A stretch of 64,000 nucleotides of DNA from an uncultured Paracoccaceae bacterium (GTDB taxonomy: Bacteria; Pseudomonadota; Alphaproteobacteria; Rhodobacterales; Rhodobacteraceae): the NCBI GenBank assembly GCA_951812305.1, contig CATOSB010000004.1:62001-126000 (forward strand), read 5' to 3'. The translations under genes were made by a program, and so were the position numbers. Every line of letters starts with the position of its first letter. The first letter of the stretch is position 1. The notes under the pieces are model-generated. The model worked only from the letters and a program-made list of their open reading frames with translations, did no database searches and was not told the origin of the DNA. This document shows positions 20,504-29,843 of this stretch, piece by piece.

Positions 20504-21672
20504 TACCAAGGGTTATTCAATCTGACCGACTTTCGCCCAGTTGCGGCTTGCGATGGATGTGATGGTTTGCGGTCTTGCGATGAGGTTGTTCCAGGCCTCG
20601 CACCCCGCGTCGAGAATCGCGTCATATGTGTCGAACGTCCGGTTTGCGAGCCATGTCTGGCGGAGATATTGCCAAATGTTTTCGGTTGGATTCAGCTCTG
20701 GTGATTTGGGCGGCAGAAACATGAGCGACAGGTTTTGCGGGATTTCCAGAGCGGATGTCGTGTGCCAGCCGGCTTGGTCCATGAGGATGACGGCGTGGGC
20801 GCCATCGGAGACAATTTTGCTGATTTCTTCCAGGTGGCGCTGCATCGCATAGGTGTCGGCTGCTGGCATCATGATCGCCGCGCCGGTGCCGCGTTCGGGG
20901 CAGATGGCGCCAAAAAGATACGCATTTTGGTAACGCTGATCGGCGGGCTGGCGGGGCCGTGTGCCCTTGCGTGCCCACTGGCGGACGCGGGTGTTCTTCT
21001 GACCGAGACGCATCTCGTCCTGGAACCAGATTTCGACGGGTTTGTCCGGCGGCACCCCCTGAAGCGTCTCCTTCAGATTGTCGCCGAAGTTTTTTTGAAA
21101 TCCTCAATGACCTGCACGTCCTGCCCCGGGTGCTGAGGGCGTGCGCTGATGTGGGAAAAGCCCAGATTGTGCAGAATCTGCCCCACATGGCGCTCGTGAT
21201 AGTCGACGCCAAAACGCGCCTTGATCACATTCTTCAAATCGACCCGCCGCCAGCGGACGACACCGTCCTTTTCAGGATCAGGACCGGTCTCGACAAGAGC
21301 CGCCAGTTCATCCAGTTGCGCATTGTCAAGGCGGGATCGCGAGCCTCCTCGCTGCCGATCCAGCAGCCCCGCTGGACCATCAGCGTTGAAACGGAGCACC
21401 CAGTCCCTGAGCGTTTGCCGGTCCATCCCGCCAATGCGGGCCGCAGCCCCACGCGACATGCCATCGGCGATAGCGGCAAGCGACAAAAGCCGTCGGCTCT
21501 GCCGGGCATCAGAACTCTCTGCGGCAAGCTTGCGCAGATCATTGGCGGTAAAATCGGCTCGCATCGGTATCCTGGCTGGCATCGGTGGTCTCCTTTGCCA
21601 ATCTTGAATCACCTCAGCACCTCAGGCGGTACCCAAAATCCATAGCTGAGTCATTTTGAAGCACCCTTGGTA
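20504..21672 (-). mobile_element. second IS630-family insertion sequence (1169 bp)
   Basis: The ends are inverted copies of TACCAAGGG (20504-20512 and 21664-21672), flanked by TTA on both sides (20501-20503 and 21673-21675). Because IS630 duplicates TA, the duplicated TA lies within this TTA. The native gene reads GATCATG-TTA-CGGGCC. Distinct from the IS630 at 2447 in ends, size and sequence. Confidence 0.9.
20513..21582 (-). CDS. IS630-family transposase, two frames with -1 shift at A7
   Basis: ATG 21582 follows GGAGACCACCG. The first frame (to 21073) encodes the helix-turn-helix part (SRRLLSLAAIADGMSRGAAARIGG region, LDNAQLDELAALVE) and ends VIEDFKKTSATI. A -1 shift on the seven-A run (complement of T7 at 21090-21096) gives instead DFKKNFGDNLKETLQ and runs on without interruption to 20513. 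The catalytic residues are in the second frame: Asp in IWFQDEMRLGQ, Asp in VILMDQAGWHT, Glu in ELNPTENIWQYLR. The clean splice argues for programmed frameshifting. Joined length about 356 residues. Confidence 0.88.
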
Positions 21673-21675
21673 TTA

Positions 21676-22401
21676 CGGGCCTTGGACGGGCCGGATGCAT
21701 TGGGCGAAGCCTTGCAGGACCCGCGTATCAACGCGCTTTGCCTTGGACCGGGGCTGGGGCTGGATGAACGCGCCGCGGCGCTGGTATCTGTGGCTTTAAC
21801 CTCCCCCTCGGCCCCCCTCCCACGGGAGGGGGAGGCGAAAGGGTCGCCAACAGCGCTTCGCGCCTCCGAGGCGGAGGGGGGAGAGGGGGGAGGTTTTCGC
21901 CCCACAGTATTGGACGCGGATGCACTTACGCTGATCGCCTGCGACGCGACGCTCTTCGCAGCGCTCCACGAAAACTGCGTCCTCACGCCCCATGCTGGCG
22001 AATTCGCCCGCCTCTTTCCCGACATCGCCGACAAACTGAATGCCACGCCGACAAAAGGCCCGGCCTATTCCAAAGTTGACGCCACCCGCGAGGCGGCAAA
22101 ACGCGCGGGCTGTACGGTGCTGTTCAAAGGCCCCGACACGGTCATCGCTTCGCCCAACGGCACCGCCGCCATCAACTCCGCCAATTACGACCGCCAAACC
22201 CCGTGGCTTGCCACGGCCGGGTCGGGTGATGTGCTGGCCGGGTTCATCACTGGCCTGCTGGCGCGTGGCTTCGCGCCACAACAGGCTGCCGAGACTGCTG
22301 CGCGGCTGCATGTGGAATGCGCGCTTGAATTCGGGCCCGGTTTGATCGCCGAGGATCTGCCGGAATTGCTGCCGCAGGTCTTTCGCAAACTAGGGATTTA
22401 A
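21676..22401 (+). pseudogene. nnr: Nnr 3' part: ADP-dependent NAD(P)H-hydrate dehydratase domain
   Basis: Continues the frame of the 19490 piece after the IS: RALDGPDALGEALQDPRINA, LGPGLGLDERAAAL, VLDADALTLIACD, LTPHAGEFARLFPD (PHxGE dehydratase motif), VLFKGPDTVIASPNG and TPWLATAGSGDVLAGFITGLL (AGSGDVL ATP-binding motif). It has no good start of its own next to the IS; the internal ATG at 21667 lies in the IS end and has no clear RBS. The protein domain is intact in sequence but separated from the epimerase half. A second palindromic stretch is inserted at 21798-21895. Confidence 0.9.
21798..21895. repeat. palindromic insertion within the nnr reading frame (site 2)
   Basis: AACCTCCCCC (21798) and GGGGGGAGGTT (ending 21895) bound a 98-bp, G- or C-run-rich palindrome with inner pairs CCTCCC/GGGAGG and GCCTCCGAGGC. 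It translates as SPSAPLPREGEAKGS and then EAEGGEGGG between AAALVSVAL and VLDADAL, a place where homologues have a short loop. Confidence 0.7.
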
Positions 22402-22409
22402 ACGACAAA

Positions 22410-22427
22410 GGCCGCCCATAGGCGGCC
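22410..22427. terminator. hairpin between nnr and Hint-domain gene
   Basis: GGCCGCC-CATA-GGCGGCC, a 7-bp perfect stem 8 bp after the nnr stop in a convergent gap. No long T run, so termination strength is uncertain. Confidence 0.65.
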
Positions 22428-22451
22428 CGTCAATCAAAACTGAAAGCTTGT

Positions 22452-22733
22452 TCAGGCTGCGAAAGGCAATCCGGTTTCGCCGTAAACCTGGCCCTCGGCC
22501 AGATAGACCACCTGCGGCTTGTCGAACATCAGGCGAAAGCTTTCGCCGCCGTTGCGCAAGACTGAACGCAAGGCGCGTGCACCGGTGCGTGTGACGATGC
22601 GGTCACCTTCATGCAGTGATTCAACCGGGCGAATACCGGCAAGCGTCATCACCTCGGTCCCGCGCAATATACCATTTGCGGCCATTGCGGCGGTGGCTGG
22701 GTTGGTTTGAACAGGTGTTGCAGTATTCATCAT
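22452..22733 (-). CDS. short Hint-domain protein
   Basis: ATG 22733 follows AAGGAGCTGCCCAA, giving 93 residues; the longer frame upstream overlaps the tRNA on the other strand and is not used. Residues ~34-80 read GILRGTEVMTLAGIRPVESL and HEGDRIVTRTGARALRSVL, the N-terminal half of a Hint (Hedgehog/intein) fold. The nucleophilic Cys or Ser that starts self-splicing Hint domains is absent, and the C-terminal HN motif is missing. Many roseobacters have such truncated, probably non-splicing Hint proteins. Role unknown. Confidence 0.7.
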   Translation of the reverse strand: MMNTATPVQTNPATAAMAANGILRGTEVMTLAGIRPVESLHEGDRIVTRTGARALRSVLRNGGESFRLMFDKPQVVYLAEGQVYGETGLPFAA

Positions 22734-22866
22734 TTGGGCAGCTCCTTTACGGACAATGCCAAATTGATGCTCGATTCGGGCGGAAATGCGGCAAAAGCGG
22801 GAAATTGTGGCGACAATGCATTTCCTCTCGCATCCCGGTTTCGCCTTTGCTAAGACGCGCGCCGAT

Positions 22867-22951
22867 GCGGGTGTGGCGAAATTGGTAGACGCACCAGATT
22901 TAGGTTCTGGCGCCGCAAGGCGTGGGGGTTCAAGTCCCTCCACCCGCACCA
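22867..22951 (+). tRNA. tRNA-Leu (anticodon UAG)
   Basis: 85 nt including an encoded CCA. The acceptor stem GCGGGTG pairs with CACCCGC; discriminator A. The anticodon loop in CCAGATTTAGGTTCTGG reads TAG, decoding CUA and possibly other CUN codons. It has the long variable arm (GCGCCGCAAGGCGT) of class II tRNAs and the T-arm GGGGGTTCAAGTCCCTC. Confidence 0.97.
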
Positions 22952-22983
22952 ATCAATAAGGAAAAGCGGGTTGCGCGGGGTTA

Positions 22984-24021
22984 TTAACCCCTGTTCGCCG
23001 CCAGTTTCGCGTCTACCAGCGTAACACCGGCATCGACATGAGGGTTGCTTTCACCCCGGCTTGCGGCGACCTGCTGCACCACTTTGTCCACCCGTTCGAT
23101 GAAGGGCGCGCCGGCATAAATTGCCCGCGCGGCGGACGAGGGCTTCAGTAACCCCAACGCCGCATTGGCGTATTTCTCAAACGGAACCTGATCAGCGGAG
23201 TCTGCGCCAAGCGACCGTGCCAGCGCGTTGACCCATTCATAGATCGAGGCCGACACTTCCAGATCGCCATGCACTGCGTCGCGGATCGCGCGCGCATCGC
23301 CATCGGTTACGCAGCGGTAATTCCCGGTTAACAACATCGACCACTTGGCCAATGGCACAAACAGTGAATCGTGCACCCGCAACTTCACCGGCACGTCTTT
23401 GCCATCCAGCCGCACCGCGGCGATATCCGCCTCCAACTTGCGCAGAATGTTGGTATGCGCATCATCGCCAAATGCCGCGGCCTTGAAATTTGTTGGCAAT
23501 CCGACATGCAGGAAGTTCAGCTTTTCTTCCGGCGGGCGGAACGCCTGCGGATCGGGGGAACACAGGGTCACAAGGTCAGGATCAAACGGGTCCCAGACGC
23601 TGGGATCGGTAAAACAACTGCGTAGTGCATCCGCATCGAGCCCCTGAATCCGCGCCAGATAGGGCAGGGGCGGCATGTTCATGATCGACAGGCATGGCAC
23701 CTTGGCCGCAGCCGTGCGCGCCAGCAAGTCTTTCACCTCTGCCGCGCGGTATTGTGGTTCCTGCATGGCGAGGCCGACGAGGTCATAGGCACCTGGGTCT
23801 GCTTCCGCCGGGATCTTTGCATCCAATGTGCCCGGCTGGGTCTTTGACGCGATCAGCCTTGGTTCGTCCTCGCCGCGCAGTGTTAGCCGGATCACAGTGC
23901 CCTCGGCGTTTATCAGCTCTGCCTCCTCGGCCAGGCACACAAGCGTAACGTCATGCCCCGCCATCAATAACTTGGTCGAAAGAAGCGAGCCGTAGGAAGC
24001 CCCGAGGATCATGATGCGCAT
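22984..24021 (-). CDS. ketopantoate reductase-like (PanE/ApbA N-terminal fold) protein
   Basis: 345 residues from ATG 24021 (MRIMILGASYGSLLSTKLL). The glycine-rich Rossmann loop is GASYGS, and VTLVCLAEEAELINAEGTVI and YDLVGLAMQEPQY match the NADP-binding part of ApbA/PanE proteins. The C-terminal half (KLRVHDSLFVPLAKWSMLLTGNY) has a Lys and Asn near the expected substrate site but is only weakly like true PanE. It is safest called a ketopantoate reductase family protein with unknown substrate. ATG 24234 in the longer frame is not supported. Confidence 0.75.
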   Translation of the reverse strand: MRIMILGASYGSLLSTKLLMAGHDVTLVCLAEEAELINAEGTVIRLTLRGEDEPRLIASKTQPGTLDAKIPAEADPGAYDLVGLAMQEPQYRAAEVKDLLARTAAAKVPCLSIMNMPPLPYLARIQGLDADALRSCFTDPSVWDPFDPDLVTLCSPDPQAFRPPEEKLNFLHVGLPTNFKAAAFGDDAHTNILRKLEADIAAVRLDGKDVPVKLRVHDSLFVPLAKWSMLLTGNYRCVTDGDARAIRDAVHGDLEVSASIYEWVNALARSLGADSADQVPFEKYANAALGLLKPSSAARAIYAGAPFIERVDKVVQQVAASRGESNPHVDAGVTLVDAKLAANRG

Positions 24022-24362
24022 TGTTTTGATATCCCTGAGTATTGTCCGGCCTAAATTAAGGAGATGGGCGGCACTGCCAACGGAATTCAGCCCGTAGTGC
24101 GCATATTTTCCTCGCCGCACGATTACTGACGCATGATCATTTCTCGCACGGACCTCGAGACGAATTATTGTTTCCGCAGCGACGCGGAAAATGCGTGGGT
24201 GTGAAGAACATTGCGCCGGTCGGTGTCTGTCCAAGAGTGGAATCGCGCTGGCCAGTCGTCAGAATGCGACCCGGAAATCCTGTCGATTTGAGCCAAATCA
24301 AGGCGTGCGCTGCCCGGGCACCTAAACTGCGAAATCATGGAAAACAGATCGAGGAGAACGAG
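24022..24362. other. 340-bp divergent promoter region upstream of hsp20
   Basis: No coding frame supported. The sequence holds a small dyad, GATTTG-AGC-CAAATC (~24283-24297), 66 bp before the hsp20 start, and several CGCGG/CCGCG pairs around 24170. A heat-shock (RpoH) promoter would be expected, but no confident CTTGAAA/CCCCAT pair was seen. Confidence 0.4.
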
Positions 24363-24779
24363 ATGGTTGAGTCAAACCAGTCTGGCCGCTTTTGGCCAAA
24401 TCTTTATGAACCTCTGCGCGGTTTGGGTACAAAGTTGTCCGAGTTCCTGTCACCTGCGTCCGAAGCTTCGTCTGATGACAATGTCTATCGGATATCCATC
24501 GAGCTTCCGGGCGTTTCCGAAGACGACATCGATCTGCGGGTTACGAATGACTCGCTGGTCGTATCCGGCGAAAAGACCGAGTCTCGGGAAGATAAGGGCG
24601 AAACCTGGTATTTCTCAGAGCGCCACTATGGCGCCTTTCGAAGATCCTTCCGCTTGCCACCGGATGCGGATTCGGAAAGTGCAGAGGCTCATGCCAGAGA
24701 CGGCGTCCTTGAAATCACTGTTCCGCGCAAGGATACCGCGGCAAAGAGGGGTATAAAAATCGACGTGAAATCAAAATAG
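24363..24779 (+). CDS. small heat-shock protein, Hsp20 family
   Basis: 138 residues from ATG 24363, RBS GAGGAGAACGAG. The alpha-crystallin domain covers ~37-130: VYRISIELPGVSEDDIDLRV, LVVSGEKTES, GAFRRSFRLPPDAD and the hallmark DGVLEITVPRK (A-x-x-x-G-V-L pattern). The short basic tail KRGIKIDVKSK carries an I-x-I/V-type motif. It acts as an ATP-independent holdase chaperone in the cytoplasm. Monocistronic. Confidence 0.96.
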   Translation: MVESNQSGRFWPNLYEPLRGLGTKLSEFLSPASEASSDDNVYRISIELPGVSEDDIDLRVTNDSLVVSGEKTESREDKGETWYFSERHYGAFRRSFRLPPDADSESAEAHARDGVLEITVPRKDTAAKRGIKIDVKSK

Positions 24780-24899
24780 CTGCGCGCATACTTCGGACAT
24801 GTCCCTGAAGGCTGACCAAGCAGCCAGAGCCTTTTAATCTAAGCAGCCTGTAATTCGCGGGCTGCAACAAAAACAATTCCTAATTCCCCATGTCTGTCG

Positions 24900-25919
24900 T
24901 CAGTTGCATTTCACCCAAGTACCCGCAGCGGCAGAGGCATAGATGGCGTTCTCCTGTTCAATGACGGGCAAATACGCATCCGCGGTGTTCTCCAGTTCGC
25001 TGCCGTCCAGCAAGGCGCGCACTACGTGGTTCTGCAACTCGTAAACGCAGTCGCCGCCAAAACCCTGATAGGCGCCGGATGAAAGGATTTGCTGCGTATT
25101 CGAGGTACCAAAGGCCCGTAAATGGACCGATCCGTCGCCCTTCAGATCAAGTGTCCCCTTCGTGCCCTCGATCAGCGCCTCGCCCATCGTGCAGCGCGTA
25201 TTCTCCGCAGCGTGGTCAAGCAAACGGTTGCCATCAAACAGGGCGCGCGCGCCGCCGTCATAGGAAAACAGAATGAACCCCGCGTCCTCACCCGCGATGT
25301 CCGGGTTCATTTTGCGCAAGTCTGCGAAAACAGCGTTCGGATCACCGATCAGAAACCGGAACGTATCGATCCAATGCACAGCGGTTTCATGCACAAGAAA
25401 GCGCGGCATCTGTTGAAAATAGGGCTGTCGGTCAAGATAGGCATCCGGCCCCTGCCCATCGCCGGGGCGCAGCCGGAAGGTCAATTGCAACACGTCGCCG
25501 ATGGCACCGGTATCGATCTGTGCCTTGATCGCGCGATACCACGGCTGAAACCGGAAATTTTCATGCACGACAACTGGAATTCCGGCGGCCTCTGACATCC
25601 GCGCTGCTTTTCGCGCCTCGTCGAGATCACGGCAAAACGGCTTCTGGCAGATGATCGCCTTCGGCTTCGCGTCCAATGCCTGTTTGATATAGGCCAGATG
25701 CGTCTCTGGAGGGGTAATGATGTCGACGATGTCAGGCTGAACGTCTTTCAGCATCGCGCCCGGATCGCCATAAGCGGTCAATCCTGTTGCCTGTGCCCGC
25801 GAAATATCGAGATCGACCGAGGCCACTGGCTCGGCGCCCTCAATCCGACCCCATGCATCGTAATGGAACTGACTGAAATACCCGGCCCCAATGCAGCCAA
25901 TTTTCAGCGGAGCGGTCAT
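24900..25919 (-). CDS. Gfo/Idh/MocA family oxidoreductase
   Basis: 339 residues from ATG 25919. NAD-binding GCIGAGYFSQFHYDAW, the family motif QKPF (QKPFCRDLDEARKAA) replacing the more usual EKP, and FLVHETAVHWIDTFRFLIGD with the catalytic-region His and Asp. The substrate is unknown; HYDAW and PEMTH-like PPETHLAYIK resemble sugar or inositol dehydrogenases. It is a different subgroup from the 16498 protein (low visible similarity). It lies downstream of fdsA on the same strand with a 115-bp gap, so joint transcription is possible but not shown. Confidence 0.9.
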   Translation of the reverse strand: MTAPLKIGCIGAGYFSQFHYDAWGRIEGAEPVASVDLDISRAQATGLTAYGDPGAMLKDVQPDIVDIITPPETHLAYIKQALDAKPKAIICQKPFCRDLDEARKAARMSEAAGIPVVVHENFRFQPWYRAIKAQIDTGAIGDVLQLTFRLRPGDGQGPDAYLDRQPYFQQMPRFLVHETAVHWIDTFRFLIGDPNAVFADLRKMNPDIAGEDAGFILFSYDGGARALFDGNRLLDHAAENTRCTMGEALIEGTKGTLDLKGDGSVHLRAFGTSNTQQILSSGAYQGFGGDCVYELQNHVVRALLDGSELENTADAYLPVIEQENAIYASAAAGTWVKCN

Positions 25920-26034
25920 ACCAGCGCCTTTATTACCAACAGGATCGACACCTCATCCCAGTTCCGGTGAACTGGCGCAAGATCGACAACACCTAATTGC
26001 GAACTGTTATGTCCTCACCCTACACAGGGGACGG

Positions 26035-28812
26035 TTACTCCGCCGCCACCGCCTGAACCGGCCGCACCCGGCAGGCGGAGAACTTGAACTCCGGGATCTT
26101 GCCGTAGGGGTCCAGCTGCGGGTTGGTCAGCACGTTCGCCGCCGCCTCGACATAGGCGAAGGGGACGAACACCATGTCTTCGGCCACCGCCCGGTCGGCG
26201 CGCGCCATAATTGTGATCGCGCCGCGGCGGGTTTCGATTTCCATCAGGTCGCCCGGGGCAATGCCCAATTTGCGCAAGGTGCGCGGGTGCAGCGAGGCGT
26301 TGGCCTCTGGTTCCACCGCGTCCAGCACCGAGGCGCGCCGCGTCATCGACCCGGTATGCCAGTGTTCCAATTGCCGACCAGTGGTCAGGATCATTGGGTA
26401 ATCGTTGTCCGGCACTTCCGCTGGCGGGATGATTGAGGCGGGGGTGAACCGCGCGCGGCCCTCGGGGCGCGGGAAGCCGTCGCCAAAGACGATGGGCTGG
26501 CCCGGGTCGGTTTCGCTAAGCGACGGATATGTAACGACATTCTCGCGCTCCAGCCGGTCCCATGAGATATTGTCGAGCGACGGCATATTCAGCTTCATCT
26601 CGGCGAAAACCTCGCTTGGATGCGTGTAATCCCAGCCCAGCCCGCAGCGGTTGGCCAGATCGACCGTGATCGCCCAATCCTCGCGCGCTTCGCCCGGCGG
26701 CGCCACAGCCGGACGCCCCATCTGCACCTGCCGGTTGGTGTTGGTGACGGTGCCGATTTTCTCGGCCCAGGCAGAGGCGGGCAGGATTACATCGGCATAA
26801 TTGGCGGTTTCGGTCAGGAAGATGTCCTGCACCACCAGATGGTCGAGCTTGGCCAGCGCGTCGCGGGCATGTTCGACATCGGGGTCCGACATCGCCGGGT
26901 TCTCGCCAAGGATATACATCGCCTTAATGTCGCCCGCATGAACCGCGTCCATGATCTCGACAACGGTCAGGCCCTTTTCGCTCGAGAAGTCCTCAGACCC
27001 CCACACCGCGTTGAACGCCGAACGCACACCATCATCCGTAACCGACTGATAATCGGGCAGAAACATCGGGATCAGCCCGGCATCGGACGCACCCTGAACG
27101 TTGTTTTGTCCACGCAATGGGTGCAAGCCGGAACCGGGTCGACCCACCTGACCGGTCATCAAAGCCAGCGAAATCAGGCAACGCGAATTGTCGGTACCGT
27201 GGATATGCTGGCTGATCCCCATACCCCAGAAAATCATCCCGGCCTTGGCGCCCGCGAAATCACGCGCCACGGCGCGCAAGGTCTCTGCCGGGATACCGCA
27301 GTGCTTCTCCATCTCCTCCGGCGGGAAGCCCTTCAGATGGGTCTTCATCGCCTCCCAGTTTTCAGTAAACGCCTCGATATATTGCCGGTCGTAAAGCTCT
27401 TCCTCAACGATCGTGTGCATGATCGCATTCAGCATCGACACATCCGCGCCGGGGCGGAATTGCAGCATATGGGTGGCGTGGCGTTTCAGACCCTGACCGC
27501 GCGGATCCATCACGATCAGCTTGCCGCCGCGCTTGGTGAATTGCTTGAAATAGGTGGCGGCGACGGGGTGGTTTTCGGTCGGGTTCGCGCCGATGACGAT
27601 GGCGACATCGGCGTTTTCGATCTCGTTGAACGTCGCCGTCACTGCACCGGAGCCGACATTTTCAAGCAGCGCCGAGACTGAAGACGCATGGCAGAGCCGG
27701 GTGCAATGGTCGACATTGTTGTGCCCGAACCCCTGTCGAATGAATTTCTGGAACAGATAGGCCTCTTCGTTCGAGCACTTCGCCGAGCCGAAGCCCGCAA
27801 CCTCGCGCCCCCGGCCTTTCAGACCATTCGCGGCCACATCCAGCGCCTCGTCCCAAGACGCCTCGCGGAAATGCGTCTGCCAATTCGCCGGATCGACATT
27901 CAGGCCCTTGGCTGGCGCATCGCTCCGCCGGATTAATGGCCTGGTAAGTCGGTGATCGTGCGCGACATAGTCAAACCCGAACCGGCCCTTGACGCACAGC
28001 CGGTTTTCGTTCGCCGGGCCTTCTGCGCCATCGACATATTTGATCCTGCCATCCTTGACCTTGAAGGAAAGCTGACACCCGACCCCGCAATAGGGGCAAA
28101 CCGATTGCACTTCTTCATCGAAATCGCGGCTGTCGCCAGTTTCCGCAGCATCCAGCACCGTCGCAGGCATCAACGCGCCTGTCGGACAGGCCTGAACGCA
28201 TTCGCCGCAGGCCACGCAAGTGCTGGCGCCCATCGGGTCGGCCATATCAAAGGTGATTTCTGCCGACGCCCCGCGCCCTGACATGCCGATCACGTCATTC
28301 ATCTGCACTTCGCGGCAGGCGCGAACACAGAGGTTACAGTGAATACAAGCATCCAGATTGACCCGCATCGCGACATGAGAGGAATCCAAAAGCGGTATCG
28401 CGCCTGCATCCTTGGTTGGAAACCGGCTTTCCTTCACGCCATTCGCATCCGCCATATCCCAGAAATGACTTGAAACATCATGGGCTTGCTCGCGATCCGG
28501 CTGGTCGGCTGCCAAGAGTTCCACCACCAACGCGCGGCTCTTTTCTGCGCGTTCGCTGTCGGTCGTCACTTTCATCCCGTCGGCCACCGGGCGAATGCAC
28601 GATGCCACCAGAGTCCTCTCGCCTTCGACCTCGACCATGCAGGCGCGGCAGTTGCCGTCGGGGCGATACCCAGGCTGTGGCTTGTGGCAGAGATGCGGAA
28701 TGACCAGCCCCTGACCATTCGCGGCTTCCCAGATGGTCCACCCATCCGGCACAGTCACGTCACTGCCGTTCAGCGAGAAAGTGACGGTCTTGGTCTCGTT
28801 TGCGTCAAGCAT
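26035..28812 (-). CDS. fdsA: NAD-dependent formate dehydrogenase, alpha (catalytic) subunit
   Basis: Oxidises formate to CO2 at a molybdenum bis-MGD centre and passes electrons through Fe-S clusters to the FMN/NAD-binding subunit. The 925 residues contain, in order: a 2Fe-2S ferredoxin domain (Cys 42, 55, 58, 72), two 4Fe-4S motifs CIHCNLCVRAC (156-166) and CVACGECVQAC (199-209), the CPYCGVGC cluster (239-246), and the Mo site CTRLCHASS with Cys375 as metal ligand followed by His376. The C-terminal MGD-binding part has MILTTGRQLEHWHTG. No Sec is needed. It is separated from the beta subunit gene by three small genes. Confidence 0.95.
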   Translation of the reverse strand: MLDANETKTVTFSLNGSDVTVPDGWTIWEAANGQGLVIPHLCHKPQPGYRPDGNCRACMVEVEGERTLVASCIRPVADGMKVTTDSERAEKSRALVVELLAADQPDREQAHDVSSHFWDMADANGVKESRFPTKDAGAIPLLDSSHVAMRVNLDACIHCNLCVRACREVQMNDVIGMSGRGASAEITFDMADPMGASTCVACGECVQACPTGALMPATVLDAAETGDSRDFDEEVQSVCPYCGVGCQLSFKVKDGRIKYVDGAEGPANENRLCVKGRFGFDYVAHDHRLTRPLIRRSDAPAKGLNVDPANWQTHFREASWDEALDVAANGLKGRGREVAGFGSAKCSNEEAYLFQKFIRQGFGHNNVDHCTRLCHASSVSALLENVGSGAVTATFNEIENADVAIVIGANPTENHPVAATYFKQFTKRGGKLIVMDPRGQGLKRHATHMLQFRPGADVSMLNAIMHTIVEEELYDRQYIEAFTENWEAMKTHLKGFPPEEMEKHCGIPAETLRAVARDFAGAKAGMIFWGMGISQHIHGTDNSRCLISLALMTGQVGRPGSGLHPLRGQNNVQGASDAGLIPMFLPDYQSVTDDGVRSAFNAVWGSEDFSSEKGLTVVEIMDAVHAGDIKAMYILGENPAMSDPDVEHARDALAKLDHLVVQDIFLTETANYADVILPASAWAEKIGTVTNTNRQVQMGRPAVAPPGEAREDWAITVDLANRCGLGWDYTHPSEVFAEMKLNMPSLDNISWDRLERENVVTYPSLSETDPGQPIVFGDGFPRPEGRARFTPASIIPPAEVPDNDYPMILTTGRQLEHWHTGSMTRRASVLDAVEPEANASLHPRTLRKLGIAPGDLMEIETRRGAITIMARADRAVAEDMVFVPFAYVEAAANVLTNPQLDPYGKIPEFKFSACRVRPVQAVAAE

Positions 28813-28851
28813 GGGGGTATTCCTTTGCTTGGTGGATAATTGTACGTTTGT

Positions 28852-29352
28852 TCATTTCATCGCCGCCGTAAGATCATTAAGCGCCGCAAGCAGCGCGTCG
28901 AGCCTTGCGCGATCCTGCCCCGGCGTCGGGCCGTCGAAATACCAAGTGTCGCCAAAGGCGAGCCATTTGATCGACGCTGATTGTGCGGTGACACAGACCG
29001 CATCCCATTCCGGCCCGTCGGGTTTTTCTTCACTGTCAAAATAATTCTGGATCAACCGGGCATCTGTCGCATTCAGGCCGGTTTCGATTTCCCTGCCTAC
29101 GTCGCTCTCGACTTCGCACTCCAGATAGGTCTTTACGATCCGGCGCAGATGCGCGGCTTCATCGGCTGCGGCGTGCCCGCATAGCTGTTTGAACGCAAAC
29201 GGCAGGGCGGCATAGCCGAACCCAAAACTCCGCGGCGGCATTTCCGGGTATTCGCTCACATTCTCTGGGGGATCAGAGTAATAACAATAATCCCACTTCG
29301 CCCAAGCCGGTGCGGCGGCAAGCAAAAGGGATATGATCGCCAGACCTCTCAC
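28852..29352 (-). CDS. secreted hypothetical protein, 4 Cys (paralogue pair, member 1)
   Basis: 166 residues with a signal peptide ([18 protein letters not shown], cleavage after AWA), so probably periplasmic. Four Cys in the mature protein and the blocks YLECEVESDVGREIETGL and WDAVCVTAQ line up with [16 protein letters not shown] and [11 protein letters not shown] of the next gene, so the two are ancient duplicates. It overlaps that gene by ATGA (29349-29352). Position in the formate dehydrogenase operon is the only hint of function. Confidence 0.75.
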   Translation of the reverse strand: MRGLAIISLLLAAAPAWAKWDYCYYSDPPENVSEYPEMPPRSFGFGYAALPFAFKQLCGHAAADEAAHLRRIVKTYLECEVESDVGREIETGLNATDARLIQNYFDSEEKPDGPEWDAVCVTAQSASIKWLAFGDTWYFDGPTPGQDRARLDALLAALNDLTAAMK

Positions 29353-29843
29353 TGATCCAATCGCGTTTTGGCCACATGATCCTGCAATGCCTGAAACAGC
29401 GGCGCCTGAACCTGCAGCATTTCTGTGTCGATTCCGCCCTCGTCATTCACGGTGACCGCAAGGTCGATGCGTTCGACAATCGCGCAATAGGTGTCGAAAT
29501 CCGCGTCGGTTCGCAGATCGGAGCGATTGACCGCAAACAGGTATTCCTCGACATCCTGCAGATAGCGGCCAAAGAACGTCTGGTACCCCTCGCTCGTCTC
29601 GCAGCCAACCTGCGTGCGGATCGCCTCGAAGAAACGCTGATCACTCTCATCGCGCAAACCACAGGAATTTCGGTATTCGATTGGAACATGCGCCAACATT
29701 AACGCGCGCATTTTCGCGTCGAATTGTTGCGTTTCACTCGGTTTGGGCAAGTTGTCGACGAAACAACCCTCTGCCGCCGAAGTATCCAGACCAACCCACG
29801 CCAATATCGACGCCAGAACAGACGCGCTCAACGCAGATTTCAT
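29349..29843 (-). CDS. secreted hypothetical protein, 4 Cys (paralogue pair, member 2)
   Basis: 164 residues from ATG 29843 with a signal peptide ending near TSAAEG. Four Cys in positions like those of the 28852 gene product. Starts and stops overlap on both sides (ATGA at 29840-29843 with the VOC gene, 29349-29352 with the paralogue), so it is translationally coupled within the operon. No known domain recognised; predicted alpha-helical and acidic. Confidence 0.75.
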   Translation of the reverse strand: MKSALSASVLASILAWVGLDTSAAEGCFVDNLPKPSETQQFDAKMRALMLAHVPIEYRNSCGLRDESDQRFFEAIRTQVGCETSEGYQTFFGRYLQDVEEYLFAVNRSDLRTDADFDTYCAIVERIDLAVTVNDEGGIDTEMLQVQAPLFQALQDHVAKTRLDQ

